Positions 51,831 through 61,549 of a DNA stretch of 64,000 bases are shown piece by piece. The stretch is taken from the NCBI RefSeq assembly GCF_049472655.1, contig NZ_JAQNCS010000001.1:166199-230198 (forward strand), read 5' to 3'. The notes beneath the pieces are model-generated. The model did not search any database. It was given only the letters and a program-made list of their open reading frames with translations, and was not told where the DNA came from. This DNA is from Deferribacter abyssi. Lineage in GTDB: Bacteria > Chrysiogenota > Deferribacteres > Deferribacterales > Deferribacteraceae. Position numbers and translations under genes: made by a program. Each line of letters begins with the position of its first letter. Position 1 is the stretch's first letter.

Positions 51831-53552
51831 ATGAGATTAAAACATTATTTTTTACCGACACTAAGGGAAAACCCAAGTGAAGCAGAAGTTGTAAGCCATA
51901 AATATATGCTTAGAGCAGGTATGATAAGAAAAGTAGCAGCTGGTATTTATAATTATTTGCCGGCAGGGTTAAAAGTTATAAAAAAGGTAGAAAAAATTGT
52001 TAGAAAATATATGAATGAAGCTGGAGCTGTCGAAATTTTAATGCCGACAGTTATTCCTGCTGAACTTTGGATAGAGAGTGGTAGATGGAACGTTTATGGG
52101 AAAGAATTGCTAAGATTAAAAGATAGACATGATCGAGATTTTTGTATAGGTCCAACTCATGAAGAAGTAGTAACTGATATAGTAAGAAATGAGATAAAAT
52201 CGTATAAACAATTACCTTTAAATCTCTATCAGATTCAGACCAAATTTAGAGATGAAGTACGCCCCAGATTTGGTTTAATGAGAGGTCGAGAGTTTATTAT
52301 GAAAGATGCCTATTCTTTTGATGTGGATGATGCTGGAGCTGAGGCTAGTTATCAAAAAATGTATGATGCATACTGTAAAATTTTTGAAGCTTGTGGTTTA
52401 AAATATAAAGTAGTGGAGGCTGATTCGGGAGCAATAGGTGGTTCTTTTTCTCATGAGTTTATGGTAACAGCTGATACTGGAGAAGATTTTGTTATAAGTT
52501 GTACTAAATGTGATTTTGCGGCAAATATTGAAAAAGCACCTGTGCTGGATGAGGGAGTACCCCCTGATGAACCTGAGAAAAAGTCAGAAATTGTAACTAC
52601 TAAGGATATAAAAAGAGTTGTGGATGTAGCTGAGTACCTTGGGATTCCACCTCATAAGCATGTTAAAACTCTTATTGTTAAATGTGAGGATAGCTTTTTT
52701 GCTATTCTTATTAGAGGGGATAGGGAGTTAAACTTAGCAAAAGTAAAGAATTTTTTTAATCTACCGTATATAGAATTTGCTAGTGAAGATGAGATTCTTA
52801 GAATTACAGGAGGTCCTGTAGGATTTTCAGGTCCAAAAGGGCTAACAATCCCAATTTATGCTGATTACGAAATAAAATATATGAAGAATTTTGTGTTAGG
52901 AATTAATGAAAAAGATAAACACCTGATAAACGCAAATTTAGGTAGAGATTTTAATATAGATGGTTTTGGTGATTTCAGAAATGCAGTACCTGGTGATAAA
53001 TGTGCGAGATGTGGAGAAGGTGAATATCAGATTACGAAGGGGATTGAGGTTGGGCATATATTTAAGCTGGGTACAAAATACTCTGAAGCAATGAATGCTT
53101 ATTATCTTGATAAAGATGGTAAACAAAAATTAATGGTAATGGGGTGTTATGGGATAGGGATTGGAAGGACTGCAGCGGCTGCCATTGAACAAAACCATGA
53201 TGAAAAAGGGATTTATTGGCCAGTACAGATTGCTCCTTTTGAGGTGGTTGTGGTGCCTATAAATACAAATTCTGAAGATGTTGTAAATCTTTCGGAAACT
53301 GTTTATTTGAGATTACTAAAAGAAGGTGTTGATGTGCTGATTGATGATAGGGATGAAAGAGCTGGTGTTAAATTTAATGATGCTGACCTTGTGGGATACC
53401 CTCTGAGAATAAATGTGGGAGCTAAGTCTCTTTCTCGTGGTAATGTGGAAATTTTTATAAGGAAGACAGGTGATATTGTTACAGTTAGAAAAGAAGATGT
53501 GATTGATAAGACATTACAACTTTTAAATCAATTGAGAATAAGTGAAATATAG
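51831..53552 (+). CDS. proS: Prolyl-tRNA synthetase
   Basis: A 573-residue class II synthetase of the bacterial type. GPTHEEVVTDI (motif 2 region), FRDEVRPRFGLMRGREFIMK and the motif-3-like GCYGIGIGRT are present. The editing (YbaK-like INS) domain sits at about residues 240-380 (HKHVKTLIVK, GPVGFSGPKG). The anticodon-binding domain follows. GGGGGGTT at 51821 supports ATG 51831. Two repeat elements flank the gene. Confidence 0.95.
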   Translation: MRLKHYFLPTLRENPSEAEVVSHKYMLRAGMIRKVAAGIYNYLPAGLKVIKKVEKIVRKYMNEAGAVEILMPTVIPAELWIESGRWNVYGKELLRLKDRHDRDFCIGPTHEEVVTDIVRNEIKSYKQLPLNLYQIQTKFRDEVRPRFGLMRGREFIMKDAYSFDVDDAGAEASYQKMYDAYCKIFEACGLKYKVVEADSGAIGGSFSHEFMVTADTGEDFVISCTKCDFAANIEKAPVLDEGVPPDEPEKKSEIVTTKDIKRVVDVAEYLGIPPHKHVKTLIVKCEDSFFAILIRGDRELNLAKVKNFFNLPYIEFASEDEILRITGGPVGFSGPKGLTIPIYADYEIKYMKNFVLGINEKDKHLINANLGRDFNIDGFGDFRNAVPGDKCARCGEGEYQITKGIEVGHIFKLGTKYSEAMNAYYLDKDGKQKLMVMGCYGIGIGRTAAAAIEQNHDEKGIYWPVQIAPFEVVVVPINTNSEDVVNLSETVYLRLLKEGVDVLIDDRDERAGVKFNDADLVGYPLRINVGAKSLSRGNVEIFIRKTGDIVTVRKEDVIDKTLQLLNQLRISEI

Positions 53553-53564
53553 TTAAGAGTTTTA

Positions 53565-53627
53565 AATAGATTGCTTAGTCACTACCGCTCCTCGCAATCA
53601 TCGCGAGCCTTAGCGAAGCAATCTATT
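53565..53627. repeat. 63-bp palindromic repeat (BIME/REP-like)
   Basis: AATAGATTGCTT (53565-53576) and AAGCAATCTATT (53616-53627) are perfect 12-base inverted repeats around a GC-richer core CGCTCCTCGC/GCGAG. This type of 'AGATTGCTTCGTC... CGAAGCAATCT' repeat is dispersed in many bacterial genomes. It sits between proS and the peptide-binding-protein gene, in a 265-base gap. Confidence 0.7.
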
Positions 53628-53817
53628 GTTTGTTAATAAGCTACATTTTTTAGTTGCTCCTTAATATGTAATGATTTAAAATTATTAATTTCTATATAAT
53701 GACAAAACTTTTTCGTTTTGCAGTTTTGTTTCAGACTAGAATAATGTTATATTTTTGCTTGAAGTTTTATTCAAAACTGGTAAATTTAGTATGATTAAAC
53801 CAGTGAAAGGAGGTTTT

Positions 53818-55416
53818 ATGAAAAAGTTTTTGTTAGTTGTAGCAGTACTGGCTTTTTTAATTACTTCGGTTTTCGCAGAGCCGAGATATGGTGGCACTCT
53901 TGTATTTGGCAGGGGAGGTGATTCTGTTACAATGGATCCTGCTCATGCAACTGATGGTGAAACATTTTATGCAACTACACAAATTTATGATAACTTAGTT
54001 CAGTTCAAATATGGTACAACTGAAATTGAACCAGCACTGGCTGAAAGCTGGGAAGTGAGCAAAGACGGTTTGGAGTATGTGTTTCATCTAAGAAAGGGGG
54101 TTAAATTTCACAAAACAAGATTTTTTACAGAAGATGTGGAATTTACTGCTGATGATGTTGTTTTTTCACTAAAAAGACAGCTTGATCCAAATCATCCGTA
54201 TCACAAGGTTGGTGGTGCATTTGAATATTGGCAGGCTATGGATATGAGTAATATAGTTAAAGATATTATTAAGGTAGATAAATATACTGTTAAGTTTATC
54301 TTGAATAAACCTGAAGCACCATTTATAGCTAACCTCGCAATGGATTTTGCTTCGATATTATGTAAGAAGTATGCTGATAAGCTTTTAAAAGAAGGCCATC
54401 CAGAAGATATTGGAAGGTTTCCGGTGGGGACAGGTCCATTTGTTTTTGTAAAATGGATTAAAGATGACAGAATTATTTTTAAAGCAAATAAAGAATATTG
54501 GGCTGGGAGACCATATATAGATAAGCTTATTCTTAAAGTTATTCCTAATAACTCTGTTCGTGCTGCAGAGTTAAAAACAGGTCAAATACACATTATGGAC
54601 TTTCCAAACCCAGAAGAAGTGGCTGAGCTTGAAAAAGATCCGAATATTAAAATTCTTAAACAGGAAGGCTTGAATGTTGGTTATTTAGCAATGAATACAG
54701 AAAAGAAACCCTTTGATAATCCTTTAGTAAGAAAAGCAATATATTTTGCTATTAACAAAAAAGATATAGTGAATGCTGTATATGCAGGTTTTGGTGTACC
54801 TGCAAAAAATCCGATTCCTCCTACAATGTGGTCATATAATGATGATATAAAAGATTATGAATATAATCCTGAGAAAGCAAAAAAGCTACTTGCTAAAGCT
54901 GGTTATCCAAATGGTTTTGAAACAGATATTTGGGCAATGCCTGTACCAAGGCCTTATATGCCAAACGGTAGAAAAGTAGCTGAGGCTATCCAAGCTGATT
55001 TAGCAAAGGTTGGTATCAAAGCAAAAATAGTTTCTTATGATTGGGGTACATATTTACAAAAAACAAAGTATGGCGAGCATTCCATGGCATTGTTGGGGTG
55101 GACAGGTGATAATGGTGATCCAGACAACTTTCTTTATGTGTTGCTAAGTTCAAAAGCTGCGGTTAAACCAGCACAAAATATAGCATTTTATAGAAGTAAA
55201 GAGTTTGATTCATTAGTAGAGAAAGCAAAAGTGATAACTGACAGAGAAAAAAGGACAAAACTTTATAGAAAAGCACAGGAAGTTTTTCATAAAGATGTAC
55301 CTTGGGTACCAATTGCTCACTCTATAGTTGTTGAACCGATGAGAAAAAATGTTATGGGATTTAAACTTGATCCAGTAGGTAAAAGAAGGTTTTACAAAGT
55401 ATGGTTGGATAAATAA
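53818..55416 (+). CDS. Peptide/nickel ABC transporter substrate-binding protein
   Basis: A 532-residue SBP_bac_5 protein. The signal is MKKFLLVVAVLAFLITSVFA. The mature protein begins with RYGGTLVFGRGGDSVTMDPA, and AESWEVSKDGLEYVFHLRKG is a family signature. AAAGGAGG supports ATG 53818. It lies alone, 26.6 kb from the dpp permease and ATPase genes that have no binding protein, so it may serve them. A hairpin follows it. Confidence 0.9.
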   Translation: MKKFLLVVAVLAFLITSVFAEPRYGGTLVFGRGGDSVTMDPAHATDGETFYATTQIYDNLVQFKYGTTEIEPALAESWEVSKDGLEYVFHLRKGVKFHKTRFFTEDVEFTADDVVFSLKRQLDPNHPYHKVGGAFEYWQAMDMSNIVKDIIKVDKYTVKFILNKPEAPFIANLAMDFASILCKKYADKLLKEGHPEDIGRFPVGTGPFVFVKWIKDDRIIFKANKEYWAGRPYIDKLILKVIPNNSVRAAELKTGQIHIMDFPNPEEVAELEKDPNIKILKQEGLNVGYLAMNTEKKPFDNPLVRKAIYFAINKKDIVNAVYAGFGVPAKNPIPPTMWSYNDDIKDYEYNPEKAKKLLAKAGYPNGFETDIWAMPVPRPYMPNGRKVAEAIQADLAKVGIKAKIVSYDWGTYLQKTKYGEHSMALLGWTGDNGDPDNFLYVLLSSKAAVKPAQNIAFYRSKEFDSLVEKAKVITDREKRTKLYRKAQEVFHKDVPWVPIAHSIVVEPMRKNVMGFKLDPVGKRRFYKVWLDK

Positions 55417-55421
55417 AATGG

Positions 55422-55453
55422 TAGCCGAGCCATCGCATAATATGGCTCGGCTA
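55422..55453 (+). terminator. Strong hairpin after the binding-protein gene
   Basis: TAGCCGAGCCAT (55422-55433) pairs perfectly with ATGGCTCGGCTA (55442-55453). The 3' tract is only moderately T-rich (ACTGTTTCTTGTTT), so it may act as an mRNA-stabilising or rho-independent terminator. Confidence 0.65.
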
Positions 55454-55566
55454 TACTGTTTCTTGTTTATCTATTAAAAATAGATATCATTGTAAAAATA
55501 TAAATTTTAATTTGTGCAGTGAAAGAGTTATATAGGTTGCTTATATAATTATTGGTATTTTTCAGG

Positions 55567-56496
55567 CTATTGATCGTTTGATGCTTCATTGATAAATTCA
55601 ACAGGATTTACTGGAATTCCATTGACAAGCACTTCATAGTGGACATGGGGACCGGTGCTGAATCCCGAGCTTCCAACTTTTGCAATGATGTCACCTTTTT
55701 CTACTCTTTGACCCACTTTTACCAGAATTTTACTGTTATGAGCATATCTTGTGACATATCCAAAACCATGGTCAATTGTCACTAATTTACCATATCCTGG
55801 CTTATAGCCTGCATATATTACAATCCCTTTTGCAGTTGCTCTTACTGGAGCACCATATCTTGCTGCTATGTCTATCCCCTCATGGAAAACTCTTTTGCCG
55901 GTAAAAGGAGATAACCTATAACCAAATTTGCTGGAGACCCAACCTCTTACAGGCCATACAGATGGAGTTGAGAGCATCATAAGACGCTGTTCTTCAAGAA
56001 AATTGATAAGTTCAGAAAGGCTGTTTTGTTTCTTTTCAATTTCTGATGATAAAGATAATAGGACATTATTTAAATCATTGAAAAATTCTGTTTCTTTTCT
56101 TTCAGCTACAGCGGAATATTCCCTTAAAATATCTATTTCTTTACCACCAATGGCAAGTTTTTTATTTTTTTCGTCATTAAATTGGGCCAGCTTTCTGACT
56201 TGTTTTTCTAAATTTTCTAAATAAACTAATTTATTTTCAATCTCGTTTACTTTTTTTGCATATTCACTCAATCTTATTTTTAATAATTTATTTTCACTTT
56301 TGTAACTGAGCATTTGCTTTCTTTCACTGTAAAGCTTGGATAATAAAACTAAAGATACAGTAGTGATGAAGCATATTAGTATTAAGGAGATAATAGTAGC
56401 CTTTATAGTCCTTTTTTTGATTGATAAAGACTTAACTTCTCTTAGTTGCGTTTCTTCAAAAACAAGTATTGTAAGCTTTTTATTATTTTTCGACAT
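55567..56496 (-). CDS. Membrane-anchored M23 peptidase with coiled coil
   Basis: A 309-residue protein. Residues 30-52 are a transmembrane helix (ATIISLILICFITTVSLVLL). A coiled coil runs to about residue 165. The C-terminal LytM/M23 domain has zinc ligands in FHEGIDIAAR (His, Asp) and HVHYEV (His). It cleaves peptidoglycan cross-links or activates amidases at division. It lies downstream of no gene on its strand except eno, 80 bases away. Confidence 0.9.
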   Translation of the reverse strand: MSKNNKKLTILVFEETQLREVKSLSIKKRTIKATIISLILICFITTVSLVLLSKLYSERKQMLSYKSENKLLKIRLSEYAKKVNEIENKLVYLENLEKQVRKLAQFNDEKNKKLAIGGKEIDILREYSAVAERKETEFFNDLNNVLLSLSSEIEKKQNSLSELINFLEEQRLMMLSTPSVWPVRGWVSSKFGYRLSPFTGKRVFHEGIDIAARYGAPVRATAKGIVIYAGYKPGYGKLVTIDHGFGYVTRYAHNSKILVKVGQRVEKGDIIAKVGSSGFSTGPHVHYEVLVNGIPVNPVEFINEASNDQ

Positions 56497-56542
56497 ATTA
56501 AATGGGGTAGTCTATTTCTCTTTAATTGTCAATAAAAAAGTT

Positions 56543-56569
56543 AAAAAAGAGAGGGATAAACCCTCCCTT
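56543..56569 (-). terminator. Rho-independent terminator after enolase gene
   Basis: On the minus strand GAGGG-TTTAT-CCCTC (56565-56551) is followed by TCTTTTTT. It lies just after the eno stop codon and before the M23 gene. Confidence 0.8.
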
Positions 56570-56575
56570 GAAAAT

Positions 56576-57865
56576 TTATTTGTTTAAATTGTAAAATGCT
56601 GCAAGACCAGGGAAGTCAGCTTGGTCGAGAAGCTCATCTTCGATTTTTAAAAGACGATTGTATTTGCAAACTCTATCAGTTCTACATGCTGATCCGGTTT
56701 TAATTTGTCCTGCATTAACTGCAACAGCAAGGTCTGCTATGGTTGTATCCTCTGTTTCTCCTGATCTGTGGGAAATGATGCATGTATAACCTGCACGTTT
56801 TGCAATCTCTATAGCAGCGAGAGTTTCTGTGAGCGTTCCTATTTGGTTTAGTTTGATAAGAATAGAGTTACCAATATGTTCTTGGATTCCTTTTTGTAAT
56901 CTTTCTGTGTTTGTAACAAAAAGATCATCACCTACAAGTTGCACTTTATTTCCTAAAGCTTCAGTTAGTTTTTTCCATCCATCCCAGTCATCTTCTGCTA
57001 GACCATCTTCAATACTTATTATTGGATATTTTGCTACGAGATACTTATAGTATTCTATCATTTCATCAACAGATTTTTCAGGTTGTTTTTCGGCTGAAAG
57101 AATATATTTCCCATCTTTATAGAGTTCACTGGATGCTACATCAAGGGCTAAATAAATATCTTCACCGGCTTTATAGCCAGCTTTTTCTATTGCTTGCAAT
57201 ATAACCTCTATTGCTTCTTCGTTTGATTGAAGATTTGGTGCAAATCCTCCTTCATCACCCACAGCGGTATTATAACCTTTTTCGTTTAAAACTTTTTTTA
57301 GAGAATGAAATGTTTCAACTCCCATTCTTAATGCTTCTTTGAAGCTACTTGCTCCTACTGGCATAATCATAAATTCTTGAATATCAACATTGTTATCAGC
57401 ATGACTACCACCATTCAAAATATTTAACATAGGTACTGGTAGCTGATGAGCAAAAGTTCCACCGATATATCGATAAAGTGGAATATCAAGGACATTAGCA
57501 GCAGCTTTTGCACATGCTAAAGATACTCCAAGGATAGCATTGGCACCAAGTTTTGACTTGTTCTTTGTACCGTCTATGTCGCATAATATATCATCTATAA
57601 GTTTTTGTTCTAAAACATTAATACCTTCAAGTTCATCAGCTATAATTTCATTAATATTTTGAATTGCTTTTAATACTCCTTTACCGTTATATCTTTCGGG
57701 ATCACCATCTCTTAATTCAATTGCTTCATGTTCACCAGTAGATGCCCCAGAAGGGACTGCTGCCACTCCTACATAACCTCCGCTTGTAATTACCTCTACC
57801 TCAATAGTGGGATTTCCGCGAGAGTCCAGAATCTCCCTGGCATAGATTTCAATAATATCAGTCAT
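56576..57865 (-). CDS. eno: Enolase
   Basis: A 429-residue enolase. EILDSRGNPTIEVEV starts it, SGASTGEHEA, VGDEGGFAPN, the metal site VGDDLFVTN and KLNQIGTLTET follow, with SHRSGETED near the end. It converts 2-phosphoglycerate and phosphoenolpyruvate. GGGG in TTAGGGGG precedes the ATG. All catalytic motifs are intact. Confidence 0.97.
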   Translation of the reverse strand: MTDIIEIYAREILDSRGNPTIEVEVITSGGYVGVAAVPSGASTGEHEAIELRDGDPERYNGKGVLKAIQNINEIIADELEGINVLEQKLIDDILCDIDGTKNKSKLGANAILGVSLACAKAAANVLDIPLYRYIGGTFAHQLPVPMLNILNGGSHADNNVDIQEFMIMPVGASSFKEALRMGVETFHSLKKVLNEKGYNTAVGDEGGFAPNLQSNEEAIEVILQAIEKAGYKAGEDIYLALDVASSELYKDGKYILSAEKQPEKSVDEMIEYYKYLVAKYPIISIEDGLAEDDWDGWKKLTEALGNKVQLVGDDLFVTNTERLQKGIQEHIGNSILIKLNQIGTLTETLAAIEIAKRAGYTCIISHRSGETEDTTIADLAVAVNAGQIKTGSACRTDRVCKYNRLLKIEDELLDQADFPGLAAFYNLNK

Positions 57866-57984
57866 TTTTTACCCCCTAAAATTTTTATGTAATTTCACTA
57901 TATTTTAGTTTACACTTATTTATATTGAAAATTTCTAAAAAAGACAATATTATTTGCTTAATTTTGAATTTAAAGGAAGTGGCG

Positions 57985-59274
57985 TTGTACGAGATACCAA
58001 ATTTAGTTTATGCTGATAAAAATGGAAACATATATGACCATCCATCTTTAAAAATGGTTGTTAGGAGTGAGAATTACAATTTTGTTCCCTACGAACTTGA
58101 GTTAATTGAAATTCCGGAGTGTACTACCCTTTATTATATGCCTGATTCCAATCCTATAGCCTATAATCCTGAAACTGCCACATTAGAAGAGTTTACTAGA
58201 GGGTATGCAGTATCTGTGTTTTTGCCACCAGGATACCTGAGGCTTTTTTTGCCAGCTTATAAGAAAAAATCATCTTTGATGTATCCACTTTATGCATACA
58301 CAGCAGTAGGATGGCTAAATGGGAAGTTTGTGGTTCCAGCTATAAAGGTAGATAAAGATAATAAATGGAATCCGAAAAAATTTGATTTTACGGATAAATT
58401 TAAGTATAGGGTGGACAAGTTATTGTCGAAATATCCCTATAATAGACTATATAAACAACTTGCAAAGTGTGCATTGGAATACCACTGTACCGCGGCAAAA
58501 AATGTTTTTTATGGTAGATGGGAGTGCCCTATACCTACTTCACCAGTTTGCAATAGCAGATGTATTGGTTGTATTTCTCTTCAGCCAGCGGAATGTTGTC
58601 CTTCGCCTCAACAGAGGATTGATTTTGTTCCTTCGGTAGAAGAGATTGTGGAAGTTGCATTAAACCATAATGAAGTGGCGAAAGATCCCATTATTAGTTT
58701 TGGGCAGGGGTGTGAAGGGGATCCAATAATGGTAGCTGATAGAATTGCAACAGCAATTTCCAAAATAAAAAAGAATGCACCAGAGCTTACGATTAACTTT
58801 AATTCTAATTGCAGTGATCCTGAGAAAATGAAGATGTTATTTGATGCAGGGCTTGATAGTATAAGGGTGAGTATTAATAGTTTTGTGGAGTCTACATACA
58901 ACGCTTATTATAATCCAATTGGTTATAAACTGGATGATGTTTTAAAAAGCATAGAACTTGCTAACAAATATGGTGTGTATGTATCGCTGAATTATTTGAT
59001 GATGCCAGGTATTAACGATAGAGAGAGTGAAGTGAATGCTCTCCTTGATTTTCTATCTGCTTATAAAGTAGAACTTGTACAGTTGAGAAATCTTAATATA
59101 GATCCTGATTATCTTTTTGAGAGTATGAAATTTAAACTGGAAGAGATCATGGGTATCAAAAATATGCTAAAATTAATTAAGAAGAAGTTTAAACATATTA
59201 AATTTGGTTACTTTAATAGACCTAAAAAAGATTTTTATAAAGATTTTGGATTGCCAAATTTAAAGAGGAGGTAA
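57985..59274 (+). CDS. Radical SAM protein of unknown function
   Basis: A radical SAM protein with CX3CX2C in SPVCNSRCIGC (C210-C217 of the longer frame). An N-terminal domain of about 190 residues (EIPNLVYADKNGNIYDHP) precedes the TIM-barrel core (IISFGQGCEGDP, SVEEIVEVA). An extra cysteine group AECCPSP follows the cluster motif. No ATG is usable: TTG 57985 has AAAGGA upstream and is chosen, but TTG 57925 or GTG 57979 are possible. The next gene starts 2 bases after its stop. The substrate is unknown. Confidence 0.7.
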   Translation: MYEIPNLVYADKNGNIYDHPSLKMVVRSENYNFVPYELELIEIPECTTLYYMPDSNPIAYNPETATLEEFTRGYAVSVFLPPGYLRLFLPAYKKKSSLMYPLYAYTAVGWLNGKFVVPAIKVDKDNKWNPKKFDFTDKFKYRVDKLLSKYPYNRLYKQLAKCALEYHCTAAKNVFYGRWECPIPTSPVCNSRCIGCISLQPAECCPSPQQRIDFVPSVEEIVEVALNHNEVAKDPIISFGQGCEGDPIMVADRIATAISKIKKNAPELTINFNSNCSDPEKMKMLFDAGLDSIRVSINSFVESTYNAYYNPIGYKLDDVLKSIELANKYGVYVSLNYLMMPGINDRESEVNALLDFLSAYKVELVQLRNLNIDPDYLFESMKFKLEEIMGIKNMLKLIKKKFKHIKFGYFNRPKKDFYKDFGLPNLKRR

Positions 59275-59276
59275 TA

Positions 59277-59999
59277 ATGAGAAAGTTTTATATTTTGTTT
59301 TTAATCTTGTTTTTTTCAGTTGTAGGATTTGCAAAAGAATTAGAGTTTTCTCAAAAAATTATTCAGAGTGAGTTTGAAGATTTATCCAAAGAAATTGGTG
59401 TAGCATTGCAGTTTAATCCAATGTCTCCTGCTGAACCTTTGGGGATTACTGGGTTCGATGTGGCTGCTGAGCTTGTTATTACAGATATAAATAGTGGCAA
59501 GAAATATTGGGAGGCTATTTTCAGTGATCAAGATCCCTATTCTTATTTGCCTGTTCCAAGGTTACATATTCAAAAAGGGTTGCCTTTTGGAGTTGATGTT
59601 GGTGGTATGTATACTTCTGTGCCTGGTACAAATATTAGGTTATGGGGAATTGAGTTGAAGTACGCTATATTAAAAGGAAGCGTGGCGACACCTGCTGTTG
59701 CAATAAGGGGTGCTTACTCAAAGCTTGAAGGTGTTGATGAACTTGATGTGAACACTAGGTCTTTAGATCTTCTAGTCAGTAAAGGGTTTTTAATGTTTAC
59801 CCCTTATGCCGGGGTTACACTTCTGAGAATACATACTGAAGAACACAGTGACTTGGTTGATCTTGATGATGTGAGTAAGACTGTTTATAGAGCACTTGTA
59901 GGATTACAGTTTTCACCATTTCCTCTTTTTGTTATAAATGCAGAGGCGAGTGTAGGAGTGGTTAATCAATATGGTATTAAATTAGGGTTGAGGTTTTAA
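59277..59999 (+). CDS. Probable outer-membrane beta-barrel protein
   Basis: A 240-residue protein. The signal is MRKFYILFLILFFSVVGFA. The rest alternates hydrophobic and polar residues (VDVGGMYTSVPGTNIRLWGI, VATPAVAIRGAYSK) and ends GLRF with a C-terminal Phe, the hallmark of outer-membrane strands. AAAGAGGAGGT precedes the ATG. It starts 2 bases after the radical SAM gene and 5 bases before nadB. Function unknown. Confidence 0.7.
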   Translation: MRKFYILFLILFFSVVGFAKELEFSQKIIQSEFEDLSKEIGVALQFNPMSPAEPLGITGFDVAAELVITDINSGKKYWEAIFSDQDPYSYLPVPRLHIQKGLPFGVDVGGMYTSVPGTNIRLWGIELKYAILKGSVATPAVAIRGAYSKLEGVDELDVNTRSLDLLVSKGFLMFTPYAGVTLLRIHTEEHSDLVDLDDVSKTVYRALVGLQFSPFPLFVINAEASVGVVNQYGIKLGLRF

Positions 60000-60004
60000 T
60001 TAAT

Positions 60005-61549
60005 ATGAAATTTGATTTTCTTGTTATTGGTAGTGGTGCTGCTGGGTTACGTGCTGCTGTGGAGCTTGCTTCCCATGGCAGTGTTGCAATAGTCACTAAA
60101 TCGTCAGTGGGAGAGGGCAGTTCTGAGCACGCACAAGGTGGTGTCGCTGTGGTGTTATCTGATGAGGATGATATAGTTCTTCATTATGAAGATACTATAA
60201 GAGCAGGTGATGGTTTGTGTGATAGAGATGCTGTAATGACACTTGTGGATGAAGGTCCAAAATATATCAAAGAGCTAATAAAATGGGGTGCTCAGTTTGA
60301 TATGCATGGAGATCATCTTGATTTTACAAGGGAAGCAGCTCATTCGGTAAATAGAATTATACATGCACATGGTGATGCTACGGGGCGTGAGATTGTAAGA
60401 ACTTTGAAAAGTTATGCAAAAAAATTAGAGAATATTACATATTTACAAAATTATTTTGCTCTTGATTTGATTGTGTCTGATGGTGAAGTTTTTGGGATAA
60501 AAGCTATTGATGAAGAGAATAAGAAAATTGTAAATATTTTTTCTAAAGGAGTTATACTTGCTACAGGTGGTGCAGGTAAACTTTTTAAGCGCACAACGAA
60601 TCCTAGAGTTGCTACAGGAGATGGATTGTCTATAGCTTTTAGGGCAGGAGCTGTTTTAAAAGATTTAGAATTTTATCAGTTTCATCCAACAGCTTTGCAT
60701 TTACCTGATGCACCAGCTTTTTTGTTAAGTGAATCGATGCGTGGTGAGGGTGGTGTCCTAAGAAATGATGAAATGGTTAGGTTTTGTTATAATTACCATG
60801 ATAAGGGGGAGCTTGCTCCAAGGGATGTGGTAAGTAGGGCAATATTTTTTGAAATGGAAAAAACTGGTGCTGAATATGTGTATCTTGATATGACACACTT
60901 AGAAAGTGTATTTGTAAAAAATAGATTTCCTAAGATTTATTCAACATTAAAAGAGTTTGGTATTGATATTACAAAGGATTTAATCCCTGTAAGTCCTGCA
61001 GCTCATTATTATATGGGTGGTATTGAAACTGATGTATGGGGGAGAACAAAAATCAAAGGATTGTATGCATGTGGTGAATGTGCTTGTACAGGAGTACATG
61101 GCGCAAACCGGCTTGCTAGTAACTCTTTGCTTGAAAGTGTTGTTTTTGGTGGAAGGGCTGCCAAATCTGCTATTATAGATTTAATTGATAAAGAAATATG
61201 TGAGATCAATTATGATAACTATATCTACAAAGAATGTATTACTAATAATCAAATAAAAGAATTGCAAGATGTTATGTGGAAATATGTTAGTATCGTAAGG
61301 GATGAAAGAGGCTTAAGTAAGGCACTTGAATATATTAATAGTAAATTGGATGATTTCAATGTAGATTTTGTTTGTAGGAATTGCATGGAATATTACAATA
61401 TGTTACAACTTTCAAAGATGATGATTTTAGCTGCAATGACTAGAAAAGGGAGCAGAGGAGCTCATTACAGAAGAGATTTTCCTGAAAGAATTAATGAAAA
61501 CTGGCACATTGTATTTGAAAATGTCAAATTTGATCCCATTATTAGGTGA
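60005..61549 (+). CDS. nadB: L-aspartate oxidase
   Basis: A 514-residue flavoprotein. The FAD dinucleotide motif is IGSGAAGLRAAVELA, SEHAQGGVAVV matches the isoalloxazine-binding region, MRGEGGVLRND holds the active-site Arg, and HGANRLASNSLLESVVFGGR is conserved. It oxidises aspartate to iminoaspartate for NAD synthesis; the partner nadA is not in view. It overlaps the following gene by 29 bases. Confidence 0.92.
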   Translation: MKFDFLVIGSGAAGLRAAVELASHGSVAIVTKSSVGEGSSEHAQGGVAVVLSDEDDIVLHYEDTIRAGDGLCDRDAVMTLVDEGPKYIKELIKWGAQFDMHGDHLDFTREAAHSVNRIIHAHGDATGREIVRTLKSYAKKLENITYLQNYFALDLIVSDGEVFGIKAIDEENKKIVNIFSKGVILATGGAGKLFKRTTNPRVATGDGLSIAFRAGAVLKDLEFYQFHPTALHLPDAPAFLLSESMRGEGGVLRNDEMVRFCYNYHDKGELAPRDVVSRAIFFEMEKTGAEYVYLDMTHLESVFVKNRFPKIYSTLKEFGIDITKDLIPVSPAAHYYMGGIETDVWGRTKIKGLYACGECACTGVHGANRLASNSLLESVVFGGRAAKSAIIDLIDKEICEINYDNYIYKECITNNQIKELQDVMWKYVSIVRDERGLSKALEYINSKLDDFNVDFVCRNCMEYYNMLQLSKMMILAAMTRKGSRGAHYRRDFPERINENWHIVFENVKFDPIIR

